A DNA stretch of 64,000 nucleotides from Pseudoponticoccus marisrubri (lineage in GTDB: Bacteria; Pseudomonadota; Alphaproteobacteria; Rhodobacterales; Rhodobacteraceae). The stretch covers positions 42,761 through 106,760 of the forward strand of contig NZ_LPXO01000013.1 of assembly GCF_001482405.1 (NCBI RefSeq), written 5' to 3'. The position numbers were made by a program, and so were the translations under genes. Positions 34,491-44,766 of this stretch are shown here, piece after piece. Below the pieces are notes generated by a model that saw nothing but the letters and a program-made list of their open reading frames with translations, made no database searches and was not told the DNA's origin. Within the stretch, counting starts at the first letter, position 1, and each line of letters begins with the position of its first letter.

Positions 34491-34521
34491 TGGCGCGCAT
34501 CCCGCTCAAGGATGCGCGCCA
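34491..34521. terminator. Perfect 12-bp hairpin downstream of serA
   Basis: TGGCGCGCATCC-CGCTCAA-GGATGCGCGCCA. It lies 35 nt past the serA stop on the minus strand and upstream of the secreted protein gene. No T-run on either side, so Rho-independent action is uncertain. Confidence 0.5.
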
Positions 34522-34555
34522 CCTGGTCTGTCAGGTCTCCGGGACCGGCCCCGGA

Positions 34556-36154
34556 TCAGGCCACGTCGAAGGCCAGCGGCTTGATCTGCTGGAACAGGCC
34601 GGTGCTTTTCAGATCGTCGATCGCGTTGGCCGGGATCGGCTCATCGACATAGAGCAGCGCGATGGCCTCGCCCTGCGCAGCCTTCCGGCCGAGGGTGAAG
34701 TTCGCGATGTTCACGCCGTGCTTGCCCATCGTGTTGCCAAGCGCGCCGATGATGCCGGGCACGTCCTCGTTGGTGGTGTAGACCATGTGGCGGCCGATCT
34801 CGGCATCGATGTTGATGCCCTTGATCTGGATGAAGCGCGGCTTGCCATCGCTGAAGACCGTGCCCGCGATCGACCGCTCGCGGCGCGGCGTGACCACGGT
34901 GACCTTCACGTAGCCCTCGAAGATGCCGGACTGCGCCTGGTTCGTGGTCGAGATCTGGATGCCGCGATCCTTCGCGATCAGCGGGGCCGAGACCATGTTC
35001 ACGTCGGGGTTGATCGACTTCATGATGCCGGCGATCAGCGAGCAGTTCAGCGCCTCGAGGTTCATCTCGGCCGCGTAGCCGTCATAGAGGATGTTGATCG
35101 CCTCGATCGGCTCGTCGGTCATCTGGCCGATGAAATTGCCCAGGTGATCGGCCAGCTTGATCCAGGGGCCCATGACCTTGGCCTCCTCGGCGGTGACCGA
35201 GGGCATGTTCAGCGCGTTCTCGACGGCGCCGGTCAGCAGGTAATCGGCCATCTGCTCGGCCACCTGCAGGGCGACGTTTTCCTGCGCCTCGGTGGTCGCG
35301 GCGCCCAGATGCGGGGTGCAGACCACGTTGGGCAGGTTGAAGAGCGGGTTCTCCTTGGCCGGCTCCTCGGCGAAGACGTCGAAGGCCGCGCCGGCCACGT
35401 GACCCGATTGCAGCAGGTCGGCCAGCGCCTGTTCGTCCACCAACCCGCCGCGCGCGCAATTGATGATGCGCACGCCCTTCTTGGTCTTCTCCAGCGCCTC
35501 GCGCGACAGGATATTGCGCGTCTGGTCGGTCAGCGGCACGTGCAGGGTGATGAAGTCGGCGCGCTTCAGCAGGTCGTCGAGGTTCTCGATCTTCTCGACC
35601 TGCATCTTCTCGGCCTTCTCCTCCGACAGGAAGGGGTCATAGGCGATGACCTTCATGCGCAGCCCGCGCGCGCGGTCGCAGACGATGCCGCCGATATTGC
35701 CGGCACCGATCACGCCCAGCGTCTTCCCGGTCAGCTCGACCCCCATGAAGCGCGACTTCTCCCACTTGCCGGCATGGGTCGAGGCGCTGGCCTCGGGGAT
35801 CTGGCGGGCGCAGGCGAACATCATGGCGATGGCATGCTCGGCCGTGGTGATCATGTTGCCGAAGGGGGTGTTCATGACGATCACGCCCTTCTTGGAGGCG
35901 GCGTCCTTGTCGATATTGTCGGTGCCGATGCCGGCGCGGCCGATCACCTTGAGGTTGGTCGCGGCCTCTAGGATGGTCGGCGTGACCTTGGTGGCCGAGC
36001 GGATGGCAAGGCCGTCATAATGGCCGATCACCTCGGCCAGCTTGTCCTTGTCCTTGCCCAGCTCGGGCATGAAATCCACGTCGATGCCGCGATCGCGAAA
36101 GATCTGGACGGCGGTTTCGGAGAGCTTGTCGGAGACGAGTACCTTGGGGGCCAT
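34556..36154 (-). CDS. serA: D-3-phosphoglycerate dehydrogenase
   Basis: 532 residues, the long type. Start ATG 36154 gives MAPKVLVSDKLSETAVQIF; ten upstream residues are discarded. The catalytic domain has the Rossmann motif LGVIGAGNIGGIV, the substrate arginine in NCARGGLVDE, and the histidine pair in CTPHLGAATTEA. The intervening ASB domain (about 315-450) and a C-terminal ACT domain (TTNEDVPGIIGALGNTMGKHGVNIANF) bind serine for feedback. First step of serine synthesis, NAD-linked. Lies downstream of serC, 104 nt apart on the same strand, so probably one operon under the serC leader. Confidence 0.97.
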   Translation of the reverse strand: MAPKVLVSDKLSETAVQIFRDRGIDVDFMPELGKDKDKLAEVIGHYDGLAIRSATKVTPTILEAATNLKVIGRAGIGTDNIDKDAASKKGVIVMNTPFGNMITTAEHAIAMMFACARQIPEASASTHAGKWEKSRFMGVELTGKTLGVIGAGNIGGIVCDRARGLRMKVIAYDPFLSEEKAEKMQVEKIENLDDLLKRADFITLHVPLTDQTRNILSREALEKTKKGVRIINCARGGLVDEQALADLLQSGHVAGAAFDVFAEEPAKENPLFNLPNVVCTPHLGAATTEAQENVALQVAEQMADYLLTGAVENALNMPSVTAEEAKVMGPWIKLADHLGNFIGQMTDEPIEAINILYDGYAAEMNLEALNCSLIAGIMKSINPDVNMVSAPLIAKDRGIQISTTNQAQSGIFEGYVKVTVVTPRRERSIAGTVFSDGKPRFIQIKGINIDAEIGRHMVYTTNEDVPGIIGALGNTMGKHGVNIANFTLGRKAAQGEAIALLYVDEPIPANAIDDLKSTGLFQQIKPLAFDVA

Positions 36155-36258
36155 GGTCTGGGATCCTCTGGATATAGGTCGCATGCCGGGTCACGGACCC
36201 GCGATGCGAAACACGTTCTGGGAAATGTGCAGGGTGGGCCCGGGGCCCACTCGGGAAC

Positions 36259-37413
36259 TCACGCGGCCGCGGCCTGTGCGTCGATCTCGGCGTGGAACGC
36301 CCAGTCGAGCCAGGGCAGCATCGCCTCGATATCCGAGGTCTCGACCGTGCCGCCGCACCAGATGCGCAGCCCGGCCGGTGCGTCGCGATAGGCGCCCACA
36401 TCCAGCGCCACGCCTTCGGCCTCCAGCCGTTTCTGCACCGACTTGGCAAAGGCCGCCGGGTCGGCGATGCGCGGATCGGTGAATTTCAGGCAGACCGAGG
36501 TGTTGGAGCGCGTCGCGGGATCGGTGGCAAGATTGTCGATCCAGTCGCGGCGCTCGCAGAAATCCCAGATCGCCTTCGCATTGGCATCGGCCCGCGCCAT
36601 CAGGCCGGACAGCCCACCGACCGAACGCGCCCAGTCCAGCGCCACGAGGTAATCCTCGACGGCCAGCATCGACGGCGTGTTGATCGTAGCGCCCTCGAAG
36701 ATGCCCTCGATCAGCTTGCCACCCTTGGTCAGGCGGAAGATCTTGGGCAGCGGCCATGCGGGGGTGTAGCTTTCCAGACGCTCGACGGCGCGGGGGCCGA
36801 GGATCAGCATGCCATGCGCGGCCTCGCCGCCCAGCACCTTCTGCCAGGAGAAGGTGGTCACGTCGAGCTTGTCCCAGGGCAGGTCCTGCGCGAAGGCGGC
36901 AGAGGTGGCATCGCAGATGGTCAGCCCGCCACGATCCGCCGGGATCACGTCGCCCGACGGCACGCGCACGCCCGAGGTCGTGCCGTTCCAGGTGAAGACG
37001 ACGTCGGTGTCATAATCGAGCGCCGCCATGTCGACGATCTCGCCATACTCGGCGGTCCTGACCTCGGCCTCGATCTTCAGCTGCTTGACCACGTCGGTCA
37101 CCCAGCCTGCGCCGAAGCTTTCCCAGGCCACCATGGTGGCGGGGCGCGCGCCCAGCAGCGACCACATGGCCATCTCGACCGCGCCAGTATCCGAAGCCGG
37201 CACGATGCCGATCCGGTACTCGGCCGGGATGCCCAGCAGAGCGCGGGTCTCCTCGATGGCGGCCTTCAGCTTCTCCTTGCCGATCTTGGCGCGGTGCGAC
37301 CGGCCGAGCGCGGCGTCGGACAGCTTCGACAGCTCGAATGTGGGGATCTTGGCACAGGGGCCGGAGGAAAAACGCGGGTTCGCCGGCCGCGTGACCGGAG
37401 CATTGTCAGCCAT
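36259..37413 (-). CDS. serC: Phosphoserine aminotransferase
   Basis: 384 residues. Class V aminotransferase fold. PLP lysine Lys192 in [13 protein letters not shown], substrate contacts in the N-terminal [11 protein letters not shown], and [14 protein letters not shown] holding the PLP aspartate. It is the alphaproteobacterial form (about 385 residues), distinct from the 360-residue E. coli enzyme. Converts phosphohydroxypyruvate to phosphoserine using glutamate. Ribosome site GGAAGG sits 11 nt before the ATG and is part of the leader structure. Operon with serA. Confidence 0.96.
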   Translation of the reverse strand: MADNAPVTRPANPRFSSGPCAKIPTFELSKLSDAALGRSHRAKIGKEKLKAAIEETRALLGIPAEYRIGIVPASDTGAVEMAMWSLLGARPATMVAWESFGAGWVTDVVKQLKIEAEVRTAEYGEIVDMAALDYDTDVVFTWNGTTSGVRVPSGDVIPADRGGLTICDATSAAFAQDLPWDKLDVTTFSWQKVLGGEAAHGMLILGPRAVERLESYTPAWPLPKIFRLTKGGKLIEGIFEGATINTPSMLAVEDYLVALDWARSVGGLSGLMARADANAKAIWDFCERRDWIDNLATDPATRSNTSVCLKFTDPRIADPAAFAKSVQKRLEAEGVALDVGAYRDAPAGLRIWCGGTVETSDIEAMLPWLDWAFHAEIDAQAAAA

Positions 37414-37423
37414 GTCTGCCTAA

Positions 37424-37456
37424 CCTTCCAGATAGATGCCCTTCGTTGGGGAAGGG
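37424..37456 (-). promoter_or_regulatory. serC leader RNA candidate with two exclusive hairpins
   Basis: On the minus strand, CCCTTC (37456-37451 as GAAGGG complement) pairs with GAAGGG through loop CCCAAC. The overlapping CCTTCC can instead pair with GGAAGG (37429-37424), the serC ribosome site. The two pairings cannot coexist. A conserved serC motif RNA upstream of serC-serA operons of alphaproteobacteria is known; whether this is that motif needs covariance matching. Confidence 0.5.
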
Positions 37457-37663
37457 TGTCCCGCGGATGGAGGTACTCTGCCCCGCCCCGCCCGGCAAGT
37501 CGGAAGCGTGGCCGAAAGCGTCGTTTTCGCGGGGAAGGCGGGGAACGGCGTCGCCGATCGGAAACCTGCAACCGGGCCCGCGCGCCGGTCTCGGGACGGG
37601 CGCAGGGCGGCGCAATCGGGCAAAGCGCTTGATCTGTCGCGCTTTTGGCGCAACTCTGAGGGC

Positions 37664-38005
37664 ATGAACAGCTTCACGCCGCTTTCCCAGCCCGGCCCCG
37701 CCCAGGACGTCACCGCCTTCCAGCGCAAGGAGCTGAACGTGATCCTCGCGCTCTACGGCCGCATGGTCGCCGCGGGTGAATGGCGCGATTACGGCATCTC
37801 CTCGCTGCGGGACGTGGCCATCTTCTCGGTCTTCCGGCGCTCCGCGGAACACCCTCTCTACCGGATCGAGAAGCGCCCGAAGCTGCGCAACCGTCAGGGC
37901 GAATACGCGGTGATCGGCATGGACGGGCAGATCCTGAAGCGCGGTCATGACCTGCGCACCGTCCTGCGGGTTCTCGAGCGCAAGCTGATCCGGGCGGTGG
38001 AGTAG
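37664..38005 (+). CDS. DUF2794 protein
   Basis: 113 residues from ATG 37664 (CTGAGGGC upstream). The segment FQRKELNVILALYGRMVAAGEWRDYGI and AIFSVFRRSAEHPLYRIEKRPKLR are the DUF2794 signature, a small basic protein limited to alphaproteobacteria. No enzymatic motif. Divergent from serC, with the serC leader between. Function unknown in the family. Confidence 0.85.
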   Translation: MNSFTPLSQPGPAQDVTAFQRKELNVILALYGRMVAAGEWRDYGISSLRDVAIFSVFRRSAEHPLYRIEKRPKLRNRQGEYAVIGMDGQILKRGHDLRTVLRVLERKLIRAVE

Positions 38006-38022
38006 ACGCGACACGGCGCCAC

Positions 38023-38075
38023 GGGCGGAAGGCGTTTGCAAACGCCTTGAAGGGCCTTGCAAGGCCCTTCCGCCC
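38023..38075. repeat. Double-palindrome element between convergent genes
   Basis: Two perfect 20-nt palindromes, AAGGCGTTTGCAAACGCCTT (38029-38048) and AAGGGCCTTGCAAGGCCCTT (38050-38069), separated by one base. An outer stem GGGCGGAA/TTCCGCCC (38023-38030 with 38068-38075) encloses them, giving a three-way junction. TTTGAG follows. It lies 18 nt after the DUF2794 stop and 71 nt after the convergent agmatinase-family stop; may act as a bidirectional terminator. Confidence 0.7.
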
Positions 38076-38145
38076 TTTGAGAGGGCCGCGCGAGACTTGG
38101 GCGTTTTGTCCGTTTTGGAACGTGTCTCCGTCGAAACGGACGCCC

Positions 38146-39099
38146 CTAATCCAGCATGGCGCAGAGCAGTTCGAACAGGATCGAGGCGCCCAGAAAGGCC
38201 GTGCCGCCCGACGCATCGAAAGGGGGCGAGACCTCGACCAGGTCGGCGCCCACGATGTCGAGGCCGGAGAGCGCGCGGCAGACCTGCAGCGCCTCGAAGC
38301 TGTTCGGGCCGCCCACCTCGGGCGTGCCGGTGCCCGGGGCGAATGTCGGGTCCACGAAGTCGATGTCGTAGCTGACATAGGTCGGGCCGGTGCCGACGAT
38401 CCGGCGCGCCTCCGCCATGACCTCGGCCCAGCCACGCTCCATACATTCCTCGATCGGGATGATGCGGATGCCGGCGCTGGCGGCGAAGTCGCGGTCCTCG
38501 GCATCATACATGGTGCCGCGGATGCCGATCTGGACCACGCGTTTCGGATCGAGCAGCCCCTCTTCCACGGCGCGGCGGAAGGGCGTGCCATGCGTGTACA
38601 TCGTGCCGCCGAAATAGGCGTGGTAGAGATCGGTATGGCTGTCGAAATGCACCATGCCCAGCGGGCGCTCGCGCGCCAGCGCGCGCAGCACTGGCAGTGA
38701 GGTGAGGTGATCCCCGCCCGCCGTCAGCGGCCGGATGCCCGCGCCGACCAGCCGCTCGTAGAAGGCGGTGATCCGGTCCATCGAGTCGGGGATATCGGCC
38801 GGGTTGGGCCCCACATCGCCGAGATCGGCGCAATTGGCGGTCTCGAAGGGCCGCAGCCCGCTGACCGGGTGCTGCGCCCGGATCATGGTGGAGGCATCGC
38901 GCAGCTGGCGTGGCCCGTGGCGCGGGCCCGGTCGGTTGGTCGTGCCCGAATCCCACGGCACGCCCACCAGCCCGATCTGCAACTCGGCGAAGCGCGGATG
39001 CTCGGGCGGGATATGCGGCAGGCGCATGAAGGTGGGCACGCCGGCAAAGCGCGGCAGATCGAAGCCCGAGACCGGGTGGAAAAACGGATCGGTGGTCAT
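38146..39099 (-). CDS. speB: Agmatinase-family ureohydrolase
   Basis: 317 residues from ATG 39099. Binuclear manganese ligands are all present: GGDH (128-131), HFDSHTD (151-157) and SYDIDFVDPTFAPGTGTPE. The early segment GVPWDSGTTNRPGPRHGPRQLR matches agmatinase and guanidinobutyrase/guanidinopropionase. The reaction releases urea from a guanidino substrate. Which substrate (agmatine, guanidinobutyrate or guanidine itself) cannot be decided here, so the symbol is provisional. Single gene with the repeat copy D in its upstream gap. Confidence 0.85.
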   Translation of the reverse strand: MTTDPFFHPVSGFDLPRFAGVPTFMRLPHIPPEHPRFAELQIGLVGVPWDSGTTNRPGPRHGPRQLRDASTMIRAQHPVSGLRPFETANCADLGDVGPNPADIPDSMDRITAFYERLVGAGIRPLTAGGDHLTSLPVLRALARERPLGMVHFDSHTDLYHAYFGGTMYTHGTPFRRAVEEGLLDPKRVVQIGIRGTMYDAEDRDFAASAGIRIIPIEECMERGWAEVMAEARRIVGTGPTYVSYDIDFVDPTFAPGTGTPEVGGPNSFEALQVCRALSGLDIVGADLVEVSPPFDASGGTAFLGASILFELLCAMLD

Positions 39100-39145
39100 G
39101 TCGGGCCTTTCCTCGAACGGGGGCGCGCTGCGGCACGTGGGGCAG

Positions 39146-39170
39146 CGAGTATTTTCAGAAAGATGAAAGG
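39146..39170 (+). repeat. Dispersed GGAGTATTT repeat, copy D
   Basis: GAGTATTTTCAGAAAGATG followed by AAAGG. This copy runs into the end of the NlpC/P60 gene: the stop codon at 39155 and its last five codons lie inside the repeat. Confidence 0.7.
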
Positions 39171-40002
39171 GGCGCGTGGATCGGGCGGGCGTGGCCGGTG
39201 ACCGGGCCGTCGCCCTGGCCCTTGATGCGGGCGATGGCCGAGCCCAGCGGCTCGTAGGCGACGGCCATGTCATGGGCGTTGGCATGCAGCAGCCGATCGG
39301 GTCCGGCGACCCAGGCCACGTGGCCCTTCCAGAAGAGCAGGTCGCCGCGCCGGGGCTCTGCGCCCTCGGGCGCGGCCGGGAGCGCGGCCTGCTGCAGGTC
39401 GCTGTCGCCGGGGCAGTCGATGCCGCAGGCGGCGAGCCCGGCCTGCACGAGGCCCGAGCAGTCGATGCCCTGGGCCGAGTTGCCGCCCCAGAGATAGGGG
39501 GTACCGAGCAGCCGCTCCGCCACCGTGACCGGATCGCGCTCGGGCGTGTCGAGCGGTGCGAGATGCGAGAGGGGCACGAAGCCGCGGGCGGTCTTGGCGA
39601 AGCGGCCTTCGGTGTCGCGCAGCTCCAGCAGGCTGCCGAGGCTGAGCCAGCTGGCGCGCGGCGCCTTGATGTCGGGCGCGGTATAGGCATGGGTGGCGCG
39701 GCTGGCCACGCGATGGGTGACGGGCGCCGGCGGACCCGCCTCCAGCTGTTCGGAGCGGAGATGGCCGACATAGCCGTCGGCCTCGGCCCGCAGGAAGGCC
39801 CAGCCCTCGTGGATCTCGTAGACCGTGACGAGGGCGCCATGCAGCAGCTGCCGGTCGAGCTTGCCACCCGGCGCGGCGCAGAGATCGGCGACAGCGGCGG
39901 CGACGCGGTGCTGCCGCCCCTCGGTGAAGCGCTCGGCCTGCACCTGCCCTTTCAGCGCGGGATCGGCGACGCGGCCATTGCAGGGGGTCAGCCGGCGATC
40001 CA

Positions 40003-40003
<1 letters not shown>
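39155..40003 (-). CDS. NlpC/P60 cysteine peptidase with SH3-like domains
   Basis: 282 residues. Two bacterial SH3-like segments (about 40-85 and 95-150) precede an NlpC/P60 domain with catalytic Cys in GIDCSGLVQAG (about 183), His in KGHVAWVAG and a third polar residue in HANAHD. Such dipeptidyl hydrolases cut murein gamma-D-glutamyl bonds. No signal peptide is seen, suggesting cytosolic recycling of murein peptides, which fits the coupled aminopeptidase gene (TGATG overlap at 40003). The final residues are encoded by repeat copy D. Confidence 0.88.
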
Positions 40004-41376
<1,373 letters not shown>

Positions 41377-41437
41377 GGCGGCTCCTGTCTCTGACGGTGC
41401 CGCCAGCCTAACGCCCGCTGTCCCGGCCGCAAGGCCC

Positions 41438-41818
41438 CTAGATGGAAAAGGCGTCGGTCTCCCATATGTCGATCAGCGAGCGTTCCCCGGTGCGCGCCAG
41501 CCGCGCCAGGGTCGCGGCCTCGGCCACGAGGTCGCCCAGTTCGATACAGGCCATCACGTCATGCGCCACGTGGCTGAGGCTGGCCAAGCCAATCTGGTCG
41601 GCGATCGCCGCCAGGACGCGCAGGTTCTTGTACAGCTCCTCGCGCGTGCCGCGCCGGGCCTTTTCCTCGATCAGGCACAGCCTGTGTGCCAGTTCCTCCA
41701 TCGCGCGGCAGACCACGTCCTCGGCCGCATGCGGCCCGAGATCGGTGCACAGCGCCTCGATCTGGTCCCTGTCCATCCGAGGCCGTTCGACCGGCGCGAG
41801 GTACGTCACCTCTTTCAC
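41438..41818 (-). CDS. Small helical protein, unknown function
   Basis: 126 residues from GTG 41818, the last five of them WETDAFSI-type. Mostly alpha-helical with a central stretch LSHVAHDVMACIELGDLVAEAATLARLARTGERS. The His-Asp pair in a helix vaguely recalls histidine phosphotransfer domains, but no HPt signature is clear. Homologues I recall only as hypothetical in Rhodobacteraceae. Divergent from the carbonic anhydrase gene. Confidence 0.6.
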   Translation of the reverse strand: MKEVTYLAPVERPRMDRDQIEALCTDLGPHAAEDVVCRAMEELAHRLCLIEEKARRGTREELYKNLRVLAAIADQIGLASLSHVAHDVMACIELGDLVAEAATLARLARTGERSLIDIWETDAFSI

Positions 41819-41962
41819 AACTCACCCCTCATATCCGTGCCCCCACGGTGGCCGCAGCATGGCAGGGCGAGGTTCCCAATTCGTTAGGTCCGGGGTGGCT
41901 TTCCGCGCGCAATTCAATAGAAAGCCGAATAACTCGTTCGTGATCGCCACCAGGAGACCCAG

Positions 41963-42604
41963 ATGGACTTCGCCCGCCCCCTGCCCGCCTTCCTGGTCCA
42001 GCGCTACCATGGCTGGAAGGCCACGACCTATGCCGAGAACCGCGCCTGGTACCGGCGGCTGGCGGATGAAGGCCAGCGGCCGCGGGCCATGGTGATCTCG
42101 TGCTGCGATTCGCGGGTGCACGTGACCTCGATCTTCGGCGCCGACCAGGGCGAGTTCTTCATCCACCGCAACATCGCCAACCTCGTGCCGCCCTACGAGC
42201 CCGACGGCAACCAGCACGGCACCAGCGCGGCGGTGGAATACGCGGTGACGGCGCTGAAGGTGGCGCATCTGGTGGTGCTGGGCCATTCGCAATGCGGCGG
42301 CGTGCAGGGCTGCCTGGACATGTGCGAGGGGCGTGCGCCGGCGCTGGAGGAATCCTCGAGCTTCGTGGGGCGCTGGATGGACATCCTGCGACCGGGCTAC
42401 GAAGCCGTCAAGGAGGCCGAGGACAAGCCGCGCGCGCTGGAGAAGGAGGCGGTGAAGGTCTCGCTGAACAACCTGATGACCTTCCCCTTCGTGCGCGAGG
42501 CGGTCGAGGGCGGCCGGCTGTCACTGCACGGGCTCTGGACCGATATCGGCGAGGGCGGGCTGAGCTGCTACGACCCGGCCAGCGACGGGTTCGTGCCGAT
42601 CTGA
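41963..42604 (+). CDS. Beta-class carbonic anhydrase
   Basis: 213 residues from ATG 41963 behind CAGGAGA. Zinc ligands Cys47, His108 and Cys111 with the Asp49-Arg51 dyad (CCDSR, LGHSQCGG). Interconverts carbon dioxide and bicarbonate in the cytosol, supplying carboxylases and pH balance. Length and motif order fit plant-type beta enzymes. Single gene. Confidence 0.95.
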   Translation: MDFARPLPAFLVQRYHGWKATTYAENRAWYRRLADEGQRPRAMVISCCDSRVHVTSIFGADQGEFFIHRNIANLVPPYEPDGNQHGTSAAVEYAVTALKVAHLVVLGHSQCGGVQGCLDMCEGRAPALEESSSFVGRWMDILRPGYEAVKEAEDKPRALEKEAVKVSLNNLMTFPFVREAVEGGRLSLHGLWTDIGEGGLSCYDPASDGFVPI

Positions 42605-42618
42605 GAGTCCTCCGGGGA

Positions 42619-42906
42619 TCAGATCCGCGGCATGGCGTGCAGCGGCGGTCCCAGCCGGGCCATCAGCGCGGCCAGCGGTACGCCGAGGCTGCTGCCGAAG
42701 CAAAGCGGGCGGCCGGCCTCGTTCAGGATCACCAGTCGGCCGCGGCGCAACCCGATGCCATAGCCTTTCTGGCGGAAGCGGATGACGATCTCGTCCCAGT
42801 CGCGCGCGGTCTCGAGGATCGGCGCGAGGAAGATCCGCAAAAGCGACATGGTTTCACAATCCACCGGGGTGGCGTCGCGGTTGTGGAATTCGGAATGTCG
42901 TATCAT
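42619..42906 (-). CDS. Small protein of a divergent paralogous pair (A)
   Basis: 95 residues from ATG 42906 (AAGGAG upstream). The core RFRQKGYGIGLRRGRLVI, LCFGSSLG and ARLGPPL aligns with the neighbouring plus-strand gene at 43052 (RLLIKGYRLTLRDGALAV, LCRLQDLG, ARFGRPF). The KGY-x-L-x-x-RxGxL pattern also occurs at the ends of relaxase and helicase proteins in this order. Function unknown. Convergent with the carbonic anhydrase gene. Confidence 0.65.
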   Translation of the reverse strand: MIRHSEFHNRDATPVDCETMSLLRIFLAPILETARDWDEIVIRFRQKGYGIGLRRGRLVILNEAGRPLCFGSSLGVPLAALMARLGPPLHAMPRI

Positions 42907-43051
42907 GGGTGGGCTCCTTGCACTGCCGGTCCAGCCTGCCCGGGCAACTGGGCGAAATTGGGGCCGATCCGGACATTTCTCCACGGGTGTTGCAAGACTT
43001 CCTTAACCCTCCGTGCGCCAGGATGGGCCGGTCGTAACCGGGGATGTCGAC

Positions 43052-43516
43052 ATGGGCAAGCAGGACGGGCCGGGCCGTGATCCCGGCATGACCGCTCTGG
43101 CAGAGCGGCTGGCGGGGGACCTGCGGCAGGCGGGCAGCTGGCCGGAACTGCAGGGACGGCTGCTGATCAAGGGATATCGGCTGACGCTGCGCGACGGGGC
43201 ACTGGCGGTGGCCGCGAGGCAGGGCGGCGCCGTGCTGTGCCGGCTGCAGGATCTGGGGACCTGTCCGGACGGGTTGCAGGCCCGGTTCGGCCGGCCGTTT
43301 CCCGACCATGCACGGCGCCAGCTTGCGCGGCTGCGCGAGGCCCCGATGTTGCAGGGCCCCGCGCGGCGTGGATCAGGCGGCGATGGCGGTAGCGCTCTCG
43401 GCGCGCGAGAACAGGCGCTGCCGGGCCGGGCGGCTGCGCCGCTTGCCGTCCAGCGCGCTGAGCGCGCGCAGGCGCCGGGCGCGGACGACGGTGATCAGGG
43501 TCTCGGGCGGCGATAG
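43052..43516 (+). CDS. Small protein of a divergent paralogous pair (B)
   Basis: 154 residues from ATG 43052; a GTG at 43013 is an alternative start. Residues 30-95 match the paralogue at 42619. From about residue 105 the frame is antisense to the short gene 43373-43525 and has no conserved look (Ala/Gly/Arg-rich), so the tail may be non-functional or a frameshift may have moved the natural stop. Function unknown. Confidence 0.5.
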   Translation: MGKQDGPGRDPGMTALAERLAGDLRQAGSWPELQGRLLIKGYRLTLRDGALAVAARQGGAVLCRLQDLGTCPDGLQARFGRPFPDHARRQLARLREAPMLQGPARRGSGGDGGSALGAREQALPGRAAAPLAVQRAERAQAPGADDGDQGLGRR

Positions 43517-43525
43517 GTCGGACAT
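43373..43525 (-). CDS. Fifty-residue basic small protein
   Basis: Frame MSDLSPPETLITVVRARRLR... with a strong ribosome site (AAGGAGAGAGCC) before ATG 43525. Rich in Arg, with SALDGKRRSRPARQ. Too short for confident family assignment. The good start signal argues for a real gene; antisense overlap with the plus-strand gene at 43052 means only one of the two tails is likely to matter. Confidence 0.5.
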   Translation of the reverse strand: MSDLSPPETLITVVRARRLRALSALDGKRRSRPARQRLFSRAESATAIAA

Positions 43526-43680
43526 GGCTCTCTCCTTGTTGTGCCCCGGTTGCCCCGGGGACCTGCCTCGCCCTGCATCAAGCCCGGCCGGGATGGCAGC
43601 ACCGGGGCGGCGCCAAGGAAATTCGGGCGCGTTTTCGGGGCCGTGGCACATGACCGGGGCAATGCGGGCGATGACCGGGC

Positions 43681-43714
43681 AGAAGAAAGGCCCGCATCCG
43701 GCGGGATGCGGGCC
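43681..43714 (-). terminator. Intrinsic terminator after asd
   Basis: GGCCCGCATCC-CGCC-GGATGCGGGCC then TTTCTTCT on the minus strand, 30 nt after the asd stop: 11-bp perfect stem. Confidence 0.85.
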
Positions 43715-43743
43715 CGATCGGGTCCTCGTCCGTGCCAGACGGC

Positions 43744-44766
43744 TCAGCCCTTCTTGAGCACCTTCTGGCCCACCGCCTCGGCGATCTGCACGGCGTTCAG
43801 CGCCGCACCCTTGCGCAGGTTGTCCGAGACGCACCACAGGTTCAGGCCGTTGTCGATGGTCGGGTCCTGCCGGATGCGGCTGATGAAGGTGGCGAAATCG
43901 CCCACACATTCGACCGGCGTGACGTAGCCGCCATCCTCGCGCTTGTCGACGACCATGAGGCCCGGCGCCTCGCGCAGGATGTCACGGGCCTCCGCCTCGT
44001 CGAGATGGTCCTCGGTCTCGATATTGATGGATTCGGCATGGCCGACAAAGACCGGCACCCGCACGCAGGTCGCGGTGACCTTGATCGAGGGATCGACGAT
44101 CTTCTTGGTCTCGGCAACCATCTTCCACTCTTCCTTGGTGGAGCCGTCCTCGAGGAAGACGTCGATATGCGGGATCACGTTGAAGGCGATCTGCTTCTGG
44201 AACTTCTTCGGCGGCACCTCGTCCACCGGGTTGTAGACCGCCTTGGTCTGGTCCCAGAGCTCGTCCATGCCTTCCTTGCCCGCGCCCGAGACCGACTGGT
44301 AGGTCGACACGACGACGCGCTTGATGCGGGCGCGGTCATGCAGCGGCTTCAGCGCCACCACCATCTGCGCGGTCGAGCAGTTCGGATTGGCGATGATGTT
44401 CTTCTTGGCATAGCCCAGAACGGCATCGGCATTGACCTCGGGCACGACCAGCGGCACGTCGGGGTCGTAGCGGTAGAGCGACGAGTTGTCGATCACGATG
44501 CAGCCCGCCGCGGCGGCCTTGGGCGCGAATTCCTTGGTCGGGCCGGAGCCCACGGCAAAGAGCGCGATGTCCCAGCCGGCAAAGTCGAAGGTGGCGAGAT
44601 CCTGGGTCTTGAGCGTCTTGTCACCGAAGGTCACCTCGGTGCCCAGCGACTTGCGCGAGGCCAGCACGGCGATCTCGTCGACGGGGAAGCCCCGCTCCGA
44701 GAGGATGTTCAGCATTTCGCGGCCCACGTTCCCCGTGGCCCCGGCGACGACGACTTTATAGCCCAT
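43744..44766 (-). CDS. asd: Aspartate-semialdehyde dehydrogenase
   Basis: 340 residues from ATG 44766 (GGAGGAC upstream). NADP-binding GATGNVGREML (10-20), catalytic Cys130 in ANPNCSTAQM, and the His-containing substrate segment FVGHAESINIET. Reduces aspartyl phosphate to the semialdehyde, the branch point to lysine/diaminopimelate, threonine and methionine. Together with dapD at 49470 it represents the lysine branch in this window. Confidence 0.97.
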   Translation of the reverse strand: MGYKVVVAGATGNVGREMLNILSERGFPVDEIAVLASRKSLGTEVTFGDKTLKTQDLATFDFAGWDIALFAVGSGPTKEFAPKAAAAGCIVIDNSSLYRYDPDVPLVVPEVNADAVLGYAKKNIIANPNCSTAQMVVALKPLHDRARIKRVVVSTYQSVSGAGKEGMDELWDQTKAVYNPVDEVPPKKFQKQIAFNVIPHIDVFLEDGSTKEEWKMVAETKKIVDPSIKVTATCVRVPVFVGHAESINIETEDHLDEAEARDILREAPGLMVVDKREDGGYVTPVECVGDFATFISRIRQDPTIDNGLNLWCVSDNLRKGAALNAVQIAEAVGQKVLKKG

